Below are positions 24,184-37,959 of a stretch of 64,000 bases of DNA, one piece after another. The DNA is taken from assembly GCA_022393335.1 (NCBI GenBank), contig JAJEKB010001448.1, positions 557,770-621,769 of the forward strand. Direction: 5' to 3'. Positions within the stretch are counted from its first letter, which is position 1; each line of letters starts with the position of its first letter. A program made the translations under genes and the position numbers. Source of the stretch: Macrotrachela quadricornifera (Eukaryota > Rotifera > Eurotatoria > Philodinida > Philodinidae). Under the pieces are notes generated by a model. That model was not told the DNA's origin. It did no database searches and was given only the letters and a program-made list of their open reading frames with translations.

Positions 24184-26172
24184 CGATACAATGTATAATT
24201 GGCAATTTCTTATTTGTTCAGTTAATTATGTTTTGATGTGTATTTTTTTCTATTATTGAAATTGAAATATATTTTCTACAGATAAAGAATAACTTTATTG
24301 ATAATCTGAAAGATAAAAACGTAGTTTAACTAGTCAAAAATGACTTTCAAAAATCTTTCCGAATTTTTTCCGGATTTCGAAAAAATTGAGTCGATAACAG
24401 ACACACACTTAATATTATGTATACAGAGTTTTTTCTCATAATACACAACAGAATTTGATAATACATACACCGTTGAATAGTGGAAGTCTTCTCCTATAAA
24501 CCTACATATATCTCGTTATCTGATCCAAAATTCAGCTGTAAGGCATAGTCGCCTTTAGAGTTGTATCTTTAATCATTCTCGTGCTCATATATCTAATTGT
24601 TAGAGACCATGAAAAATCGATAAATTAAGCGCTAATCGAACAATTAGCCTCAAACAGTTCGTCGCATAGCTCATAATGAACGTAGACCATTACCATTATT
24701 TGAAATATCAAAGGAAAAATTAAAATATATATAGTTCATAGAAAAACTAGAAATCGATACTGATAGTCATAATATAATATTGATCGTGATTTCATCTAAA
24801 TATTATATGAATTTATTATTATCTTAAGGTATGAAGGATTGCTTGATTCGATCGTCGAATTTTTCATACAAGGCTTTCTTTAGCTTTGGAACAATCTTGA
24901 GGGTGAGGGTAGGGATGAAAGTTATAGCTCGTAGAGTCGAAATTTAGTCTTCATTGAACAAAGTCAATTCAACTTTTTTTGAACACGAATTGAAATCTCA
25001 ACAAATTTAAACCTTTTTAAACTCTAATCTGGATTTGTTCTCACAATAGAACATGTGAAATCCGAATCTAGAATGGATTCGACTAACTCTATTATAATAT
25101 TTATAATGATAATCATATGTATATATTATGATAAAGAAGAGTTTTGTTCTTTTTCTCATTTATTATTAAAAATCATCAAAAATTACTTTTCTAATAAAGT
25201 GAATAAAAAATAAAGAACTCAATGGAATTTCTTATATATATTAGCTGCTCCACATACTTGCACAAGGATAAGGAACAACTTTCAAAGTTTGCCGAGTAGA
25301 TATTCGTCTGTACGACTTGAGAGAAAAATTTAGTTGTATGTTTTGTTTATCCTTCTCATTATGCAATCAATTACCGTAGTATCAAAATGAGCAAAATAGA
25401 CTAATTTGATGACTTTAAAATTGATGAAAAAAACCAACCAGTCTGGTACTGATTTGTCGCACTGATTCCAATTCCATTTCAGATGGCAATGTTATAGATA
25501 AGCACTAATTTCAAACAAACATGCAATAAGAAATATAATGAATGATTCAATCTTAAGAAAGATAACAAGATAAACTAAACCATCACTTCGTTGTCTTATC
25601 CTTGATGAATCTGTTATGATTGGCTACCAATATCTCAACTATAAAAGTTAATTTTGATAAATATATTGTTATCTATCGTTTGTTCTTTCATTAAAAAAAT
25701 ATATTATACGAGTAGTTTTAAACATTTAAGTCAAATGCAATTGAGCCTTATTTCCCTACTTCTTCAGCAACTTTGTGTTGGTTTCGTCACTAGAATTACA
25801 TCAGCTGTAATTATCATCTTTTCTTTTTATTGTTTTATTGAAAATCAAAATGATAATAAATTGAATCAAAAGAAAATTTAGATTTTCTGTAAAGAATGCA
25901 TTCACTAAATTAAATAAACATTAGAAATATTTTATCAAAAAAATTTTATTTAAGATAAATAATAGAAATCTGATAATTAATCAATAATCAATAAAAATAA
26001 ACTAAAATCGAGAAAGAATATATTCGAATAATAGAATGACATTTTAAAGCATTTTAAAATAATTTCGATAAATAATAGAAATCACATAGCACATATTGAA
26101 CATAGACTACATAATTAATCATTAAAAACGTTTGTTTTTTTTTCTATTATCAATTATATTAAGATATGATAC
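24184..26172. other. Gene-free stretch right of piggyBac
   Basis: No reliable gene. A ttccgaattttttccgg phrase near 24357 echoes ttccgggttttttccgg near 22357 on the other side of piggyBac, so piggyBac may have inserted into an older repeat. A 75-codon frame at 25654-25881 has a hydrophobic stretch but no further support. Confidence 0.45.
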
Positions 26173-28379
26173 TCAATCGGAGCAATAAGTATGATAATTT
26201 TTGCCTTGACGTACTGTATATTTACCAACAATAGTTCTTGAACATTTGTCACATCGTAATGTAAAATATTCATTATGACATCGAGCACAACAAGGTTTTG
26301 AATCTTGTGTATGAAATTTCGTATCAGTTATTACATTATTACAACGAAAACAAAGAAAACAATCAGGATGATATACTTTTTCATCATACAGTATTGTTCT
26401 TCCAACAGATATCTTTTTCAAACATTGTGCACAATTTGGAGCTAATTTTTCATCATAACATTGATTACAACAAGGTTTTAAATTATGTGTATGAAGTGTT
26501 GAATCAGTTATAATTCTATTACATTTACCACATCGAAAACAATCTGAATGATATTTTTTATCATTAAAATTAGTAGTTTTTCCTGTAGTAATTGGTTTTG
26601 AACATTGTTCACAACGTGGTGCAAAATTTTCATCATAACATTTAAGACAACAAGGTTTTGAATTATGATTTGCAAATTCTTTTTCAGTTATTACTTTATG
26701 ACATTGATCACATTGAAAACAATCTGGATGATAATCTTTTCCCTTGTAAGTCGTGATTTCTTTATTAGAAATTGGTCTTAAACATTGTGTACATTGAGGT
26801 GCAAAATTTTCATGATAACATTTAAGACAACAAGGCTTTGAATTATGTGTTTTAAATTCATTTTCAGTTATTACTTGATGACATTGACTACATTGAAAAC
26901 AATCTGAATGATAATCTTTTCCATTATAAGTAAGAACTTTTCCAGTAGATATTGGTCTTAAACATTGTTCACATCGTGGTGCAAAATTTTTATTATAACA
27001 TTGAATACAACAGGGTTTTGAATTATGTGTAGTTAAATTTTTTTCATTAACTAATGATTTTTGACATTGTCCACAATAAAAACAATCATCATGATAGGTT
27101 TTTGTATCAAAAGTGATTAAACCTTGATTAAGAATAGGTTCTTGACAAGCATAACAAATTTTAGCTTGTGCTAATTGACATTGTGGACATATTGGTTCAC
27201 CATTATCATTAATTTTAAATTTATCATTTGAAAAATTGTTCAGATTTTTATGACAAACTGCACATGTAAAACAATTATCATGATAAAATCGATTATTAAA
27301 TGTGATTTTACTTCCATTTTTAGTATCGATTAAACGATTGCATTTATCACAACGAGAAGAAATATCTGCAGGAAGAGACTACAAATAAAATATGTTAGAA
27401 TTATGAAATTTTTTTAAATAATTTAATTGTATAAAATCTTAAATAGATTCAATATTCTTCATATAAATTTGTTTTTTAAGTTTTTCATCTGTTAATCTAC
27501 TATAAAGATCTATATGTTCAATCATATCTAGGTATATCTTGTAATAGCAATATAATGAAAATAAAAGTTTTTAAAATTAATTATTTCTACGGCTAAAAAT
27601 GATCGTGGTTCAATATAGACTGTTCATCATCTGAAGTATTTCGTAAAACTCAATACTATCAAAAAAGAATACAAAATGATCTGTCCCAAAAATTATGAGA
27701 TTCACTCGATTATTCAAGTCTTGATCAAGTTAATAAAACTATTTTAAAAGTTCAAAAACTAATAAAAATCTAACAAACAAATATCAATTTTACAAATTTC
27801 GTTTTTGGATACGAAAATGTTTCATATTGTTATTACATATAATTCTCAAGATGAATAAAAAAACAAATATTTTCTTCGAAACTCATTCGTTAATAAAGAT
27901 TACATTAATACTTATTTTTGACAAAGAAATAATATATCACAGCTGATATATTTCAAATGTTCGTATGGTAATACTCATATAATAAATATTGATAAATAAC
28001 TATACTTTTGTAGTTCATAGAATATGTTAAAATTCGAAATAATTACAAAAATGTAAGTATTTTCTATGAGATTAATAATTATTAATATAAAAAAGAACAT
28101 ACCGTTGTTGGTTTTAGAGTAACGAAAAGTTCTGATTTATAAGTTGTATTTGTTGGTGTATTAACTTTTGTTACTGGATTTGATTGTAATGTAGAATTAT
28201 TTGAATAATCTTTTGAAAATGATGCTTGACGTTGTTGTAATGAAGATGGTGTTCGAATTGACGTAAATGTTGATTCTCTTGATATTGTTTGACTCAATGT
28301 ATTGTTCTATGAATATTAACAATTAATAATAAATTATTTATTTATTTAAAACTACTTTCAAATCTTGTGAATTATTCAT
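26173..28379 (-). CDS. Multi-LIM-domain protein (six and a half LIM domains)
   Basis: Three exons: 28356-28379 (MNNSQDLK), 28103-28306 and 26173-27378, all phase 0; 477 aa. Exon 2 is a Ser/Thr/Gln-rich linker. Exon 3 holds six full LIM domains in tandem, each with CxxC, HxxC, CxxC and CxxC pairs (for example CDKCNRLI with YHDNCFTCAVC; CEQCLRPI with YHSDCFQCSQC), and then a first half-LIM (CDKCSRTI, YHTYC) before the TGA. LIM domains bind proteins, usually at actin and adhesion structures or in the nucleus. The layout recalls FHL, paxillin and zyxin-class adaptors without a clear match. The repeats are very alike (THNSKPCC recurs), pointing to internal duplication. The second intron is 724 bp, long for this region. 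Confidence 0.85.
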
Positions 28380-30913
28380 ATTTTATGTTTTGGATTGATT
28401 CTTCAAAAGAAACAAAATCTCTTCGTTGATTTTTAATCTACAAAAATGAAAGAGCTTTAGTTTTTACAACTTTGATTATCACTTTAATCTATGCTGAATT
28501 TTGTTAAAGACTACAGATTGTGATCGATAAATTAGCAACAGCCAATCATCGTCTATGACAAACAGACTCAATAATCCTCCTTCCTTTTCAACAGAATTAA
28601 TTAATATATTCGAAAAATCCTCTATTTTTTCATTAATTAATTAATTAGTTTATGACGTTCTAATAGAGTTGATGCACTTTTTCTCAGATATGTTCTTATA
28701 TTGAGGGTAGTCATCTATCTGGAGGAGAGAAGAACAAGGCTATTTATCAATTTATGATCATTGATAGCAGCTATATCGTGTTTTACATTTTAATACGCTA
28801 ACAGGTTTTCTTTTAAATAGTTTGTTTTATTTTTCTTATTTTAACTATACTAAGAACCCTTATTTTTTCTTCTTATCTAAATATGAAGTAGCTTTCTCTT
28901 ATTTTATTATAAATCACTTTTATTAGTTTCAAATATTTAGAATTTTATTATCAGTGATATATATTTAAAAAAATTTTATTGACTATTATTGATAATAAAA
29001 TAGTCAACATTGACCTTTTGAAAGTCAAAAAAAACATGACATCTGAATAACTGTTGTTAATCTATAAGGATTACTCCAGAAACTTCTCGAAAAGTTATTA
29101 TTACTCCTAAACAAGCTTTAAAGATTATGTAAATATATATTATTTTACTACCTTCTTACTATTGATTATTACCTTTTTGTATTTCTTATTTATTACTTTA
29201 TGACATTGCAATATTTTTTTCCAACTATTAATAATAAATAATAAAACAATCCTAGTTGAAATAACAAAAGAACCAAGGCAATTTTGATAGATAAAAAAAA
29301 AAGATTTTCTTAAAAGAAATTGATATAGAGAAAATTTTAAATTGATTCAAAAAAAATGAAGACTATTTTCATTAAATAAAATATTTTATTATATACAGAA
29401 TTTTAAACGTTATGTTTTTTTGATTTAAAAAAAGTATTTCAATTGAGTGATAATATATTAAAAATTTAAATAATCTAATTTATTTATTCTAAGTCTTTCA
29501 TTACATTTGAAAATAAAATTTAATAATTTAGTTTTTTATCAGTTAACATACGTAAGTTATGTTTTCGTTGTCTGCCGTTTATTATCGTCAAATGAAACTA
29601 CCAAAAATTATTTCTTTATATCTTTAAAAAGAAAAAAACACCTTCTTTTCTACCGACAGTTACAAACATAGGTAAACCATAAATTATGTCAACAAAACGA
29701 TAATAGTGCATAAGAAAAGCACATTTTCTCTTTCTTTCGTCAAATGAATCATTCATAGAATGTATTTTTATACTTAAAAATCATAAAATACTCCAACAGT
29801 TTTTTTTAACCATCTAAAGAGTCGAGTGAAATGATTTTTGTTTTTTTAAAGTAAATTATCGAAAATTGAATTTATGGTCAGAAAATAATATAGATTATCA
29901 ATCGATTTTATTATCGACTCTAATAAATCTTTGTATTATATTAATCAATAATAACAAAACAAATTAATTAGTTAATAAAAATAAATCGAATTTTATTTTA
30001 TCTTTACCATCAAATTTATTCACAAATAAATCTTTTCATTCATTCACTAAATAAGTTTATCTAAAAAAAATTCTATGAATTTATTAACTTTTTAAGTACA
30101 AGATTATTTTTTTATAATTTTAAATTAATAACTATTTTGTAAAAAATAAGTAGCTAAACAAAATTTTTCAATTTATATAAAACATATACAACATTTTTGT
30201 ATCACTTTATCGATCGACGAATGAATTATGAGAAATTTATTTGCATGCCTAAATTTACTCATCAGATTCATTTGTCTTTTTAAATGTCGATAAAAGAGTT
30301 CTATTCTTCTTCATAATTCTATTTCATATTGATGAAGATATTCAAATAGAGTCGAACTGGAATAGTAATTATCTGAAAATAATCAATGACTTTTATTTCA
30401 GAAGCGTTCTTATAAAGTTTTAATTATAGATTCGATTACCTCAAGATGTTCTTGATAATGAAGTTTTGTATTTAGAAGCAGAATAAATTAGGATATAAAA
30501 CCTGTTGTATACTCATAAAGTATAAACATTTTGATAGTACACCTTTTAGAACAACATTTTTTAAAAGTATAATTAGATACATAGACTAGCATGGATATAT
30601 TGTAAACCTCCATCATAATGCAGAAAAGTGCTAGAAAAATATTCAAATCCGAAAATATCAGAACGTGAATTCAATCCGCTCTTACTCACATCGTTAATAT
30701 TATTTTTGTTTCCGTTTATTTTATTGATAATAAATCATCTAATATCCGTATTTCATTAATTATTATTTTCAATTTAACAAATATTTTATTTAAATAATAA
30801 AAAATCAGTTTAATTAACAGTTATATTATTATAATCATTCTTTGTTTGAATTAAATAATTAACGAAAAAAAAAACAGATATGAAATATTTAATTAATATA
30901 TTTAGAAAATAAA
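28380..30913. other. Intergenic, nothing recognised
   Basis: A 2.5-kb AT-rich spacer between the LIM gene promoter and the 3' end of the P450 gene. No open frame with coding character, no inverted repeat and no RNA gene was found. Confidence 0.5.
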
Positions 30914-32311
30914 TTAAATATTAAATGTTTTAGATCGTTCTTCAATTCGTATAAAAATAGCTTCAGGTGCAAGTGTTACTGTTTCTTGTCGTTTCATTCC
31001 TTGTTCAAGTTTTTGTCCAGGTAAAATTATATATTTATGTAATATATTAGCTAAAGCAATTTTTAATTCCATTAATGCAAATCTCATTCCAACACAATTT
31101 CTTGGTCCAATACCAAATGGCATATAAGCAAGTGGATGTCATTTTATCAAATGGCGTTCAGGAATAAATTCGTTAGGATCTTCAGGTCCCCATAAATCAA
31201 TATCATAATGAATTGTTCGTGCATCTGCTTGAATTATACAACCTATTGAAATAAAATTAAAATAATTATATAAAACAATTTCAAAATTATATTTAATTTT
31301 AAATGAACAAACTAAAAAAAAATACCTATTTAATTAATATATCAATTTCGTTATTATAAATTTTTTAGTAAAGTTTCGATAGGTATCAAAGATCGTCTAA
31401 GTTAGCAAATTTAAATGTTTTACCATTTCAAAAATCGTTTTATAATGAAGTGAAGGAATGGTATTATGATAGTTCAAGCGCAAAAATTTTGATCAACTAC
31501 TCGACAAAAGTATCTTGGTTGTTTTTCTTTTATATTTAACCTTTTTCAATGTGATGATGAGAGATAGTTGTTGATTGAAAACATTCTCGACTTAAAACTC
31601 TATGTGTAATAGAATGCATTCTAAGAACTTCTCGTATAAATATATCTAAATATTTCATATCATTAATAATATCATAATCAATTTGTTGTTCTTCTTCTGT
31701 CCAATATTGATCAATTTCTTGTAATTTTTTTTGTATATGAAAATTTTTTGCTAATTGATATGTTGCATAGGCAAGATTAAGTGATGTTGTTTCAAAACCA
31801 GCAGCTAAAAAAACCATTGCATTCATTAAAACTTCTTTATATTGAAGATTTTTTGATATTATTTCATTATTTTCATTACCCTAAAAGATAAATATATATT
31901 TATTTGAATTATTTACAAAAAAAAAAAGAAATGAAATTGATATGATAAAATAACTAACATTAATATTTTCTTCTGTAGATGCATCCAACATTAATTGAAG
32001 TAAATCTATTCTTTTATTTTTAGATGTTATTTTTTCTTTAACAACATTTTCAATTTGTTTAAAAATCCATAATTGAGGAGAACCTTCAATATTTGTCATT
32101 ATTGTAGGCATTAATTGACGTAAAATGTTTATAAATGTAAGAAATTTGTTCATTAATTTAATTATTAATGGAATGAGAAATGGTAATAAATTAGATAATC
32201 GAACAACGAACATTTTTTCTGGATCACGAGAAAATATAGCTAATGATCTTTTCATATAAATATTATCAATATCATTTTGTAAATCAGTATCAATACCGAA
32301 TGCACAATGCC

Positions 32312-35300
32312 CTAAAATTAATACATATTTTATCATTATTATCAAATTCAATATTGAATACTAAATACTATAGAATTTATGACATTTACATTAATTATTA
32401 AATCAATTTTATTGTAGGGTTACTAAGAAATCGAGACTTTCGTAAAAATATTTTGAAAGTAAAAATAACAAAATTTATTGATCAAGTTCATAAATTTTAT
32501 TTTTCTGATACTCTAGTGAACAAATCCTATAGAGACTCAGATCGAATATGATTAAAGTCAATTAACCGGCAAATAATGATGGAAATTCGAATGACAAAAT
32601 GCTTAACAGTTTCAACGATCGGATCCTAACAAATTCAGAATCATACCCTACTGCTAGAATTGGTATATAATTAAAACTGTCTAATTCTGATAAGATTCAT
32701 CATTCAAACGGAACAAAATTTAACAAAACAATTCTGTAGTTTCTTAATCTCGAAATTTGTCGCGCTTCATGCGAACTTTCGATCAAAGTCTTTCATATTC
32801 TTTTCATGTAGTTATAGAATAGCTTGTTCATTATTCTTATCAATGAGAACGGCTCATTGTCTGATAAAAACTATGTCACCATTTTCAAAATATTACAGCT
32901 AAGCCAAGCATGTTCTAATGACACTTTTTTCTTATCGAAGAAAAATAAGACAACGTTAAAAACAATTTCATGTGCTCAGCGGGGCTGAAAAGAATATCAA
33001 GACAGCCTCATTTGGTAACAGTCTACTTTGCAGATTTAATATAGAAAGCTATTATCCATGATTTTACATCAAAATTTCACAGTACAATTTTTCTTTTCTT
33101 CGAAAATAAAGAAAACAATAATATGTTTAAAACTTTGCCAGACGAGTCAAAATGCAGCTCCGATAAGTTTTAATGAATTAATTTTAACTTTTTTTCAAAT
33201 AATTTTTAGAGGTCAATATAATTGCAGTTTTCTTGATTTCCTATGAGTACATTAGTAGCGATTTGTAGAGCTTGTGATTAGTTATGTGAATGTAGTGCCG
33301 ATTAGTTCCAATGAATTAACAAGGAGACATTTCAAGAACTTTTTAAAAATCATCTTAGTATTATTCCTACATATTTCAATTATTTTATTTCGTATGATCT
33401 CTAGAATTTTTGATGCTATATCAATGTGTTGATGAGTTGTTAAAGCTTATAAAAAGTTAATTCTTGTTGGTAAGTATGATTTATTAGAGAATGAACTCTA
33501 CAATAGTGGCGGTACCAAGAGTATCTCTTCAAGTGAACTTAGTCCACTTCAGCTCCTTTGTAGCATCGCTACCATTGTGCCATCCTTTGAGAGTTATCTA
33601 TAGGTAGACACTTATTCTACAACATCTATGTATGATACTCCTGTTAGTTTAATAAATAGTGTCGCATAGGGATGGACTAATTTCGGTTTTGATCAGTTTC
33701 GATTCTTAAAATAGATTGGAAGTAAGCGAACTCAGAACTAATGCATCTCTGGTGTCGAAGACGATCAACAAATTTCTATATCGTTGATGGATAGAGTTTC
33801 ATGGTTTCTTATTGAAAATAATGGATATTAATTGCAGATAGACATTCGAGAGTTATATTGATGATTGCTAAGCGAACTTTAAAAATTTGTAGATACTTCA
33901 TTGTTAGAGTCCTTATGGCCGATGTTTTACTGTAGATATATATCTCGATGGATGATATTTGGAGATGTGCATATCCATGAGATTTTCGAGTCAATGATTC
34001 AATTTTACAGGTAGCTCATGAAAGTTTTGAAATTTACTTTTAACAGTTGGATAACGATTGCTTTTATAAAAGAAAAGGAACAATTGTATGGAAGATTTGA
34101 ACGAAGCTCTTCAAGATCGCGAAATTCAATTCTTGAATCTATTGTTCAAATTTTCCTGATTTGTGCAAATTGGTAAAATGTGATAGGACATAGATTGCAA
34201 AATTATCAAGGTATCTATTCATGTTTGATAAAATTTCGATATTAGTAGAGAGTCGAATGTAAATTATATAGATATTTTTGATAATGATCTTATTTTCAAG
34301 AAGTGATGGTCATAAAGAGGAATTCAGAACAAGTATATGAAAATAATCAATTTTGATGTTTTGCAATCTCAGTAAATTTAGTGATTATATAGCTTCATTT
34401 TAATCGATGATCAGTATTCTTGGCACATTATCAACTTCTCATTGCATTGTGCTATACAATAGTATGAATTACCAATATTAAAATTCTGTCGATTTCTGAC
34501 TGTGAATTCTCACTGGGTGTCGGTAGTAAGATTCAGTAGGATGTGAACGAGAGAATTCGATTGATTTTTCTGCGTACTCTATTCAAGTGTCAGCGCATAG
34601 TATCATAATGAAGATTCATTCAAAAGAAATGTTTATATCCAATTAAACTTTAAGTATAAATCATATATTTTTGATTGACTACAGTATTTTAGTTCATTGT
34701 CAAATAAAATTGACAATTTTTATCTTCAATCTGACAGAATACTCACATAACATAATTCTTTCAAACTTTGTAGAGCTTTTTTCACATGATACAATTATTT
34801 CCTCGCAATAATTGATTTCCTTATAGATTATAATTATCATTGGCCTAAACTCCGTACATGTTGCATGGATATTTTTTCTATAGAGAAACAGAATATTTCA
34901 AGGAAAATGTATGCTATTTCCCCTTAGAATTTTTTAAAGAGCTAGCTTTTAACTCTCATACCACTGGCATGAGTTCATTATCCTTCAGTTATTCTGTATC
35001 ACTTTTTTTCTCTGTATAAATTTTGTGCCATGCATTGTAACCTCTGTTCCTGAACTTCAAAACATTCTACAACCTTATTAGCCCTACATTCTTCTGGAAA
35101 GTTTCAGAAGACTTTGACCTTTGATCTTTGCTTTGTGACCTTTCACCAGGTCTTGTAATACCTCATCAAAAGTTCTAGAAAGTACGAGAACTTTCTAGAA
35201 TCTTATTTAACATGTATCATTTGAAAAAGATCTAGAAACTTCTAGATATGTTTTGACTTTTGATCTGTTAACAAATGGGCATACAGACAATTGTTTTTTT

Positions 35301-35542
35301 TTATTGTATTAATACAAATATTTTTGACGAATTCTAGCTTATACTTCAATGAGATATACATCAATAATCGTTAATTGCTTGTTGAATCTTAGATAAGATT
35401 CAATACTCTCTTTAACTGAGAAAAAAAAATATCTAAAAAAAAGTATTTGAATATACTACGTTTTAAAATCATTGAAATTTATTTTTCATAAATGGATTTT
35501 CTTATTTAGAGATTATCAAGAAGAAACTAATGATCTACTCAC
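32312..35542. other. 3.2-kb first intron of the P450 gene
   Basis: The intron is bounded by GTGAGT and TTTTAG. It contains no recognisable gene. A possible short hAT-type remnant (agtggcggtacc near 33507) and a cluster of ttctagaa palindromes (35173-35246) are noted. Such a length, against 50-100 bp for most introns here, suggests filled-in transposon material. Confidence 0.55.
35173..35246. promoter_or_regulatory. Heat-shock-element-like palindrome cluster
   Basis: TTCTAGAAAGT (35173-35183) faces ACTTTCTAGAA (35190-35200), and TCTAGAAACTTCTAGA follows at 35231-35246. The last contains GAAnnTTC in register, as in an HSF binding site. The cluster lies inside intron 1, about 300 bp downstream of exon 1, on a spot where an intronic enhancer is possible. 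It could equally be part of a repeat element. Confidence 0.3.
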
Positions 35543-36089
35543 AAATAACATCCATAGTTAATCGTTTGTATAAAGCAAAAATATTAAATTCATTATATTT
35601 ATTTTCATCAATTTTTTTCATCATTGATGTAATACATTTATTTATAAGTGGTGTCATCATTTTTAATTTAGATGTTGTAAATGTTGGATTAATAACATGT
35701 CGTTGACGTCGCCATTGATTGGCCTGTGCAGAAAATAAATTAGATGCATTACGTTCTATCAATTGAGTAAGAACATTAATACGACTTGAATGAAATATTG
35801 AAAATTGTTTAATAAATACTTCTTGTAAAAAATCAACATCTGATACAACATAGATTGGACGTGTTCCCTCAAAAATTCCATAAATAGAACCATATTTATC
35901 ACTCCATTTTGGAATTTGACGATGAAATGAAGGTGTACTCCATATACTCAAATAATTACCAAAGAATAATTTACGTGTTGGACCAGAAATATTTCGTTGT
36001 ACAAAATATTGATAATGAGATTTTAAATTTATAAAATAATAAATCAATAGGCTAATCAAAACTTCCAATAATATTATCGTAATTATCAT

Positions 36090-36719
36090 ATTTTTTAACT
36101 CTTATAAATCTATACTCAGGTAGACATGAGATAACAATAGACTTTTTACTGTTATTTTGTCATCTACGAACATTTTGATAAGTATATATTTATATAAAGA
36201 GAAACTTCTTTTTGTTCTTTTCTCTACATATCATATTTTATAGGAGAAATTCTATGAGAATTTACATTATTTTTTTATTGTTATAGTTTAACAATGTTAA
36301 TGTTCATTTATCTTTATTTTATAGAATAAAGAGAATTTCAGTTTTAATATTTATAATACGAAAATAAATGGATTATCCACTTTTATAAAATAAAGATCAA
36401 TTAAAAATATATAGACATATGCAAAATGTAATAAGAGAATAGGTTAATTTATGTTCTTTCTTATCATAAATGACATCTCGATGTATGATACTGTTTGGAG
36501 ATGAAAGTGACGTATGAAGAGATAGATGCAAAAAAATGCTTCTATACTTTTTTGTAATATTTTATGAGTTAAGTAAAAGAAATAAACAATCTGTTTTTGC
36601 TCATATTTACATACTGTTTCACGTATTCATTCATATACTAATTTATTTCATTAACTAGCAGGCGAAAATAATGGTTTTGAAAAGCTAATCTGGTTATAAT
36701 AGAGTATTAAAATTTAATT
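36090..36719. other. Putative promoter side of the P450 gene
   Basis: AT-rich spacer between the P450 start codon and the left end of the 3.4-kb transposon. No specific element was recognised. Confidence 0.4.
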
Positions 36720-37959
36720 GGGTATCCAACCACTTTTTAGAAAAAGATTTTCTTCGATTTTTTTGACAGTAAGATGTAGACGCTCTAGAAAACGTTATTC
36801 GTCAAAGAAAAGAAACCTTCTCTATTGAAATCCTGAAGTTTTAAATTATTTTCTCGAAACATGTACATATGTATTGCATGTTCCCGCCATCATATAAGTA
36901 GATAACCTATCAATTATTCAAATCGAGGGTTTTTTCCTTTCAGAAAGATACAAGCACTATAGAGAACATGGTTGGTCAGAAAAAAAAGCACCATTTCTAA
37001 TACAATAATGAAGTTGTAGGTCATTTTCCTGGAACATGTATATGTTTATTCAAGATAATTGACAATTATCAGTTTCTCCTCTATATTTTCCATTGTTTCT
37101 TTTAGCAAAGCCATGAATGGACTTCTGCCATGTCTATGGTTTTTCCACATGAGAGTGTGGTAGAAGGAAATGCACTCGAATTTTCATAATCTTCTTATGG
37201 AGTTCTGCTCGAGTATTTTCTTTGTAGCATATGATCATCGCTGTTATATCGATGTATTTCGTGTTTATGAAAAGATATGAGAAGAATGAAGGTGCAGAAT
37301 TTATATTCAAACATACTGAACGATGATCAAGTCAAAATTAATACGTCGCTTTCACATAAGGACATTTGTAAGTATAGAGTCCGATGTACAGTTATCCTAA
37401 CTTCAACCGGTAGAAAGATAAAGTGACTCATCATGTAATAGAATAAGTTTTACACTATTTCTTTTTACAATCACCAGGCCAAGACGAAAATGTTGCAACC
37501 ATCTAATAAGACATAGAAACTCTGCATCCAATGCAAAAGAAAAATTCCAGGTTCTGCAAAATTATCCAAATTTTTAATTGCCTGATATGATTTTAATGAT
37601 ACTCATATCTGCTGGCTGTGCCCATTATGTCACTCATTAGAAACCAAAGAAATTAAAAATTATCAATCAACGGAGACCAGCGATAGTGGAAGATCAAATG
37701 ACAATGAATCCATAAAACAGAACTCCCATAATGACGATGATGGTAGAATTAATGAAATGAAATTAACCAGAACAATCGGGAGGATGAAATTCATGCCTAT
37801 ATGAATAGTAGCATAAAGGACGGGCCGAAAAATGACGACGATGATGGCGATCAATCTATGGATGATGATGAATATTTGGTTGACGAATCAGATGATCTTG
37901 TAAATGAACAAAACGAAGCAATGGAGAAATTATCTACCATATTTCAGTTACTGAATGTA

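Larger units (their letters stand above)
30914..36089 (-). pseudogene. Cytochrome P450 (CYP3-like) with an in-frame TGA
   Basis: Four exons: 35543-36089, 31959-32311, 31541-31880 and 30914-31242. Phases agree and the total is 522 codons, the normal P450 length. An N-terminal membrane helix (IILLEVLISLLIYYF) anchors it in the ER. The helix-I oxygen-activation motif AGFETTS is at residues about 327-333, ExxR (EVLR) at about 384-387, and the haem-ligand loop FGIGPRNCVG with Cys about 463. It would oxidise small hydrophobic substrates using P450 reductase; the CAFGIDTD and heme regions look most like clan 3. Codon 448 is TGA (31140-31142), where relatives have Arg or Lys before HPLAYMPFG; a CGA-to-TGA change would explain it. 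A stop there removes the haem Cys. Intron 1 is 3.23 kb, the largest in the window. Everything else is intact, so the loss is recent or is a sequencing error. Confidence 0.82.

Noticed and set aside
25654..25881. 75-aa plus-strand frame with hydrophobic stretches
   Set aside because: No clear signal peptide, no conserved motif, and the AT-rich context makes such frames frequent by chance.
33490..33600. Short hAT-like MITE in the P450 intron (agtggcggtacc)
   Set aside because: The facing end (gtagcgatgct when complemented) matches too poorly and no 8-bp duplication is seen.
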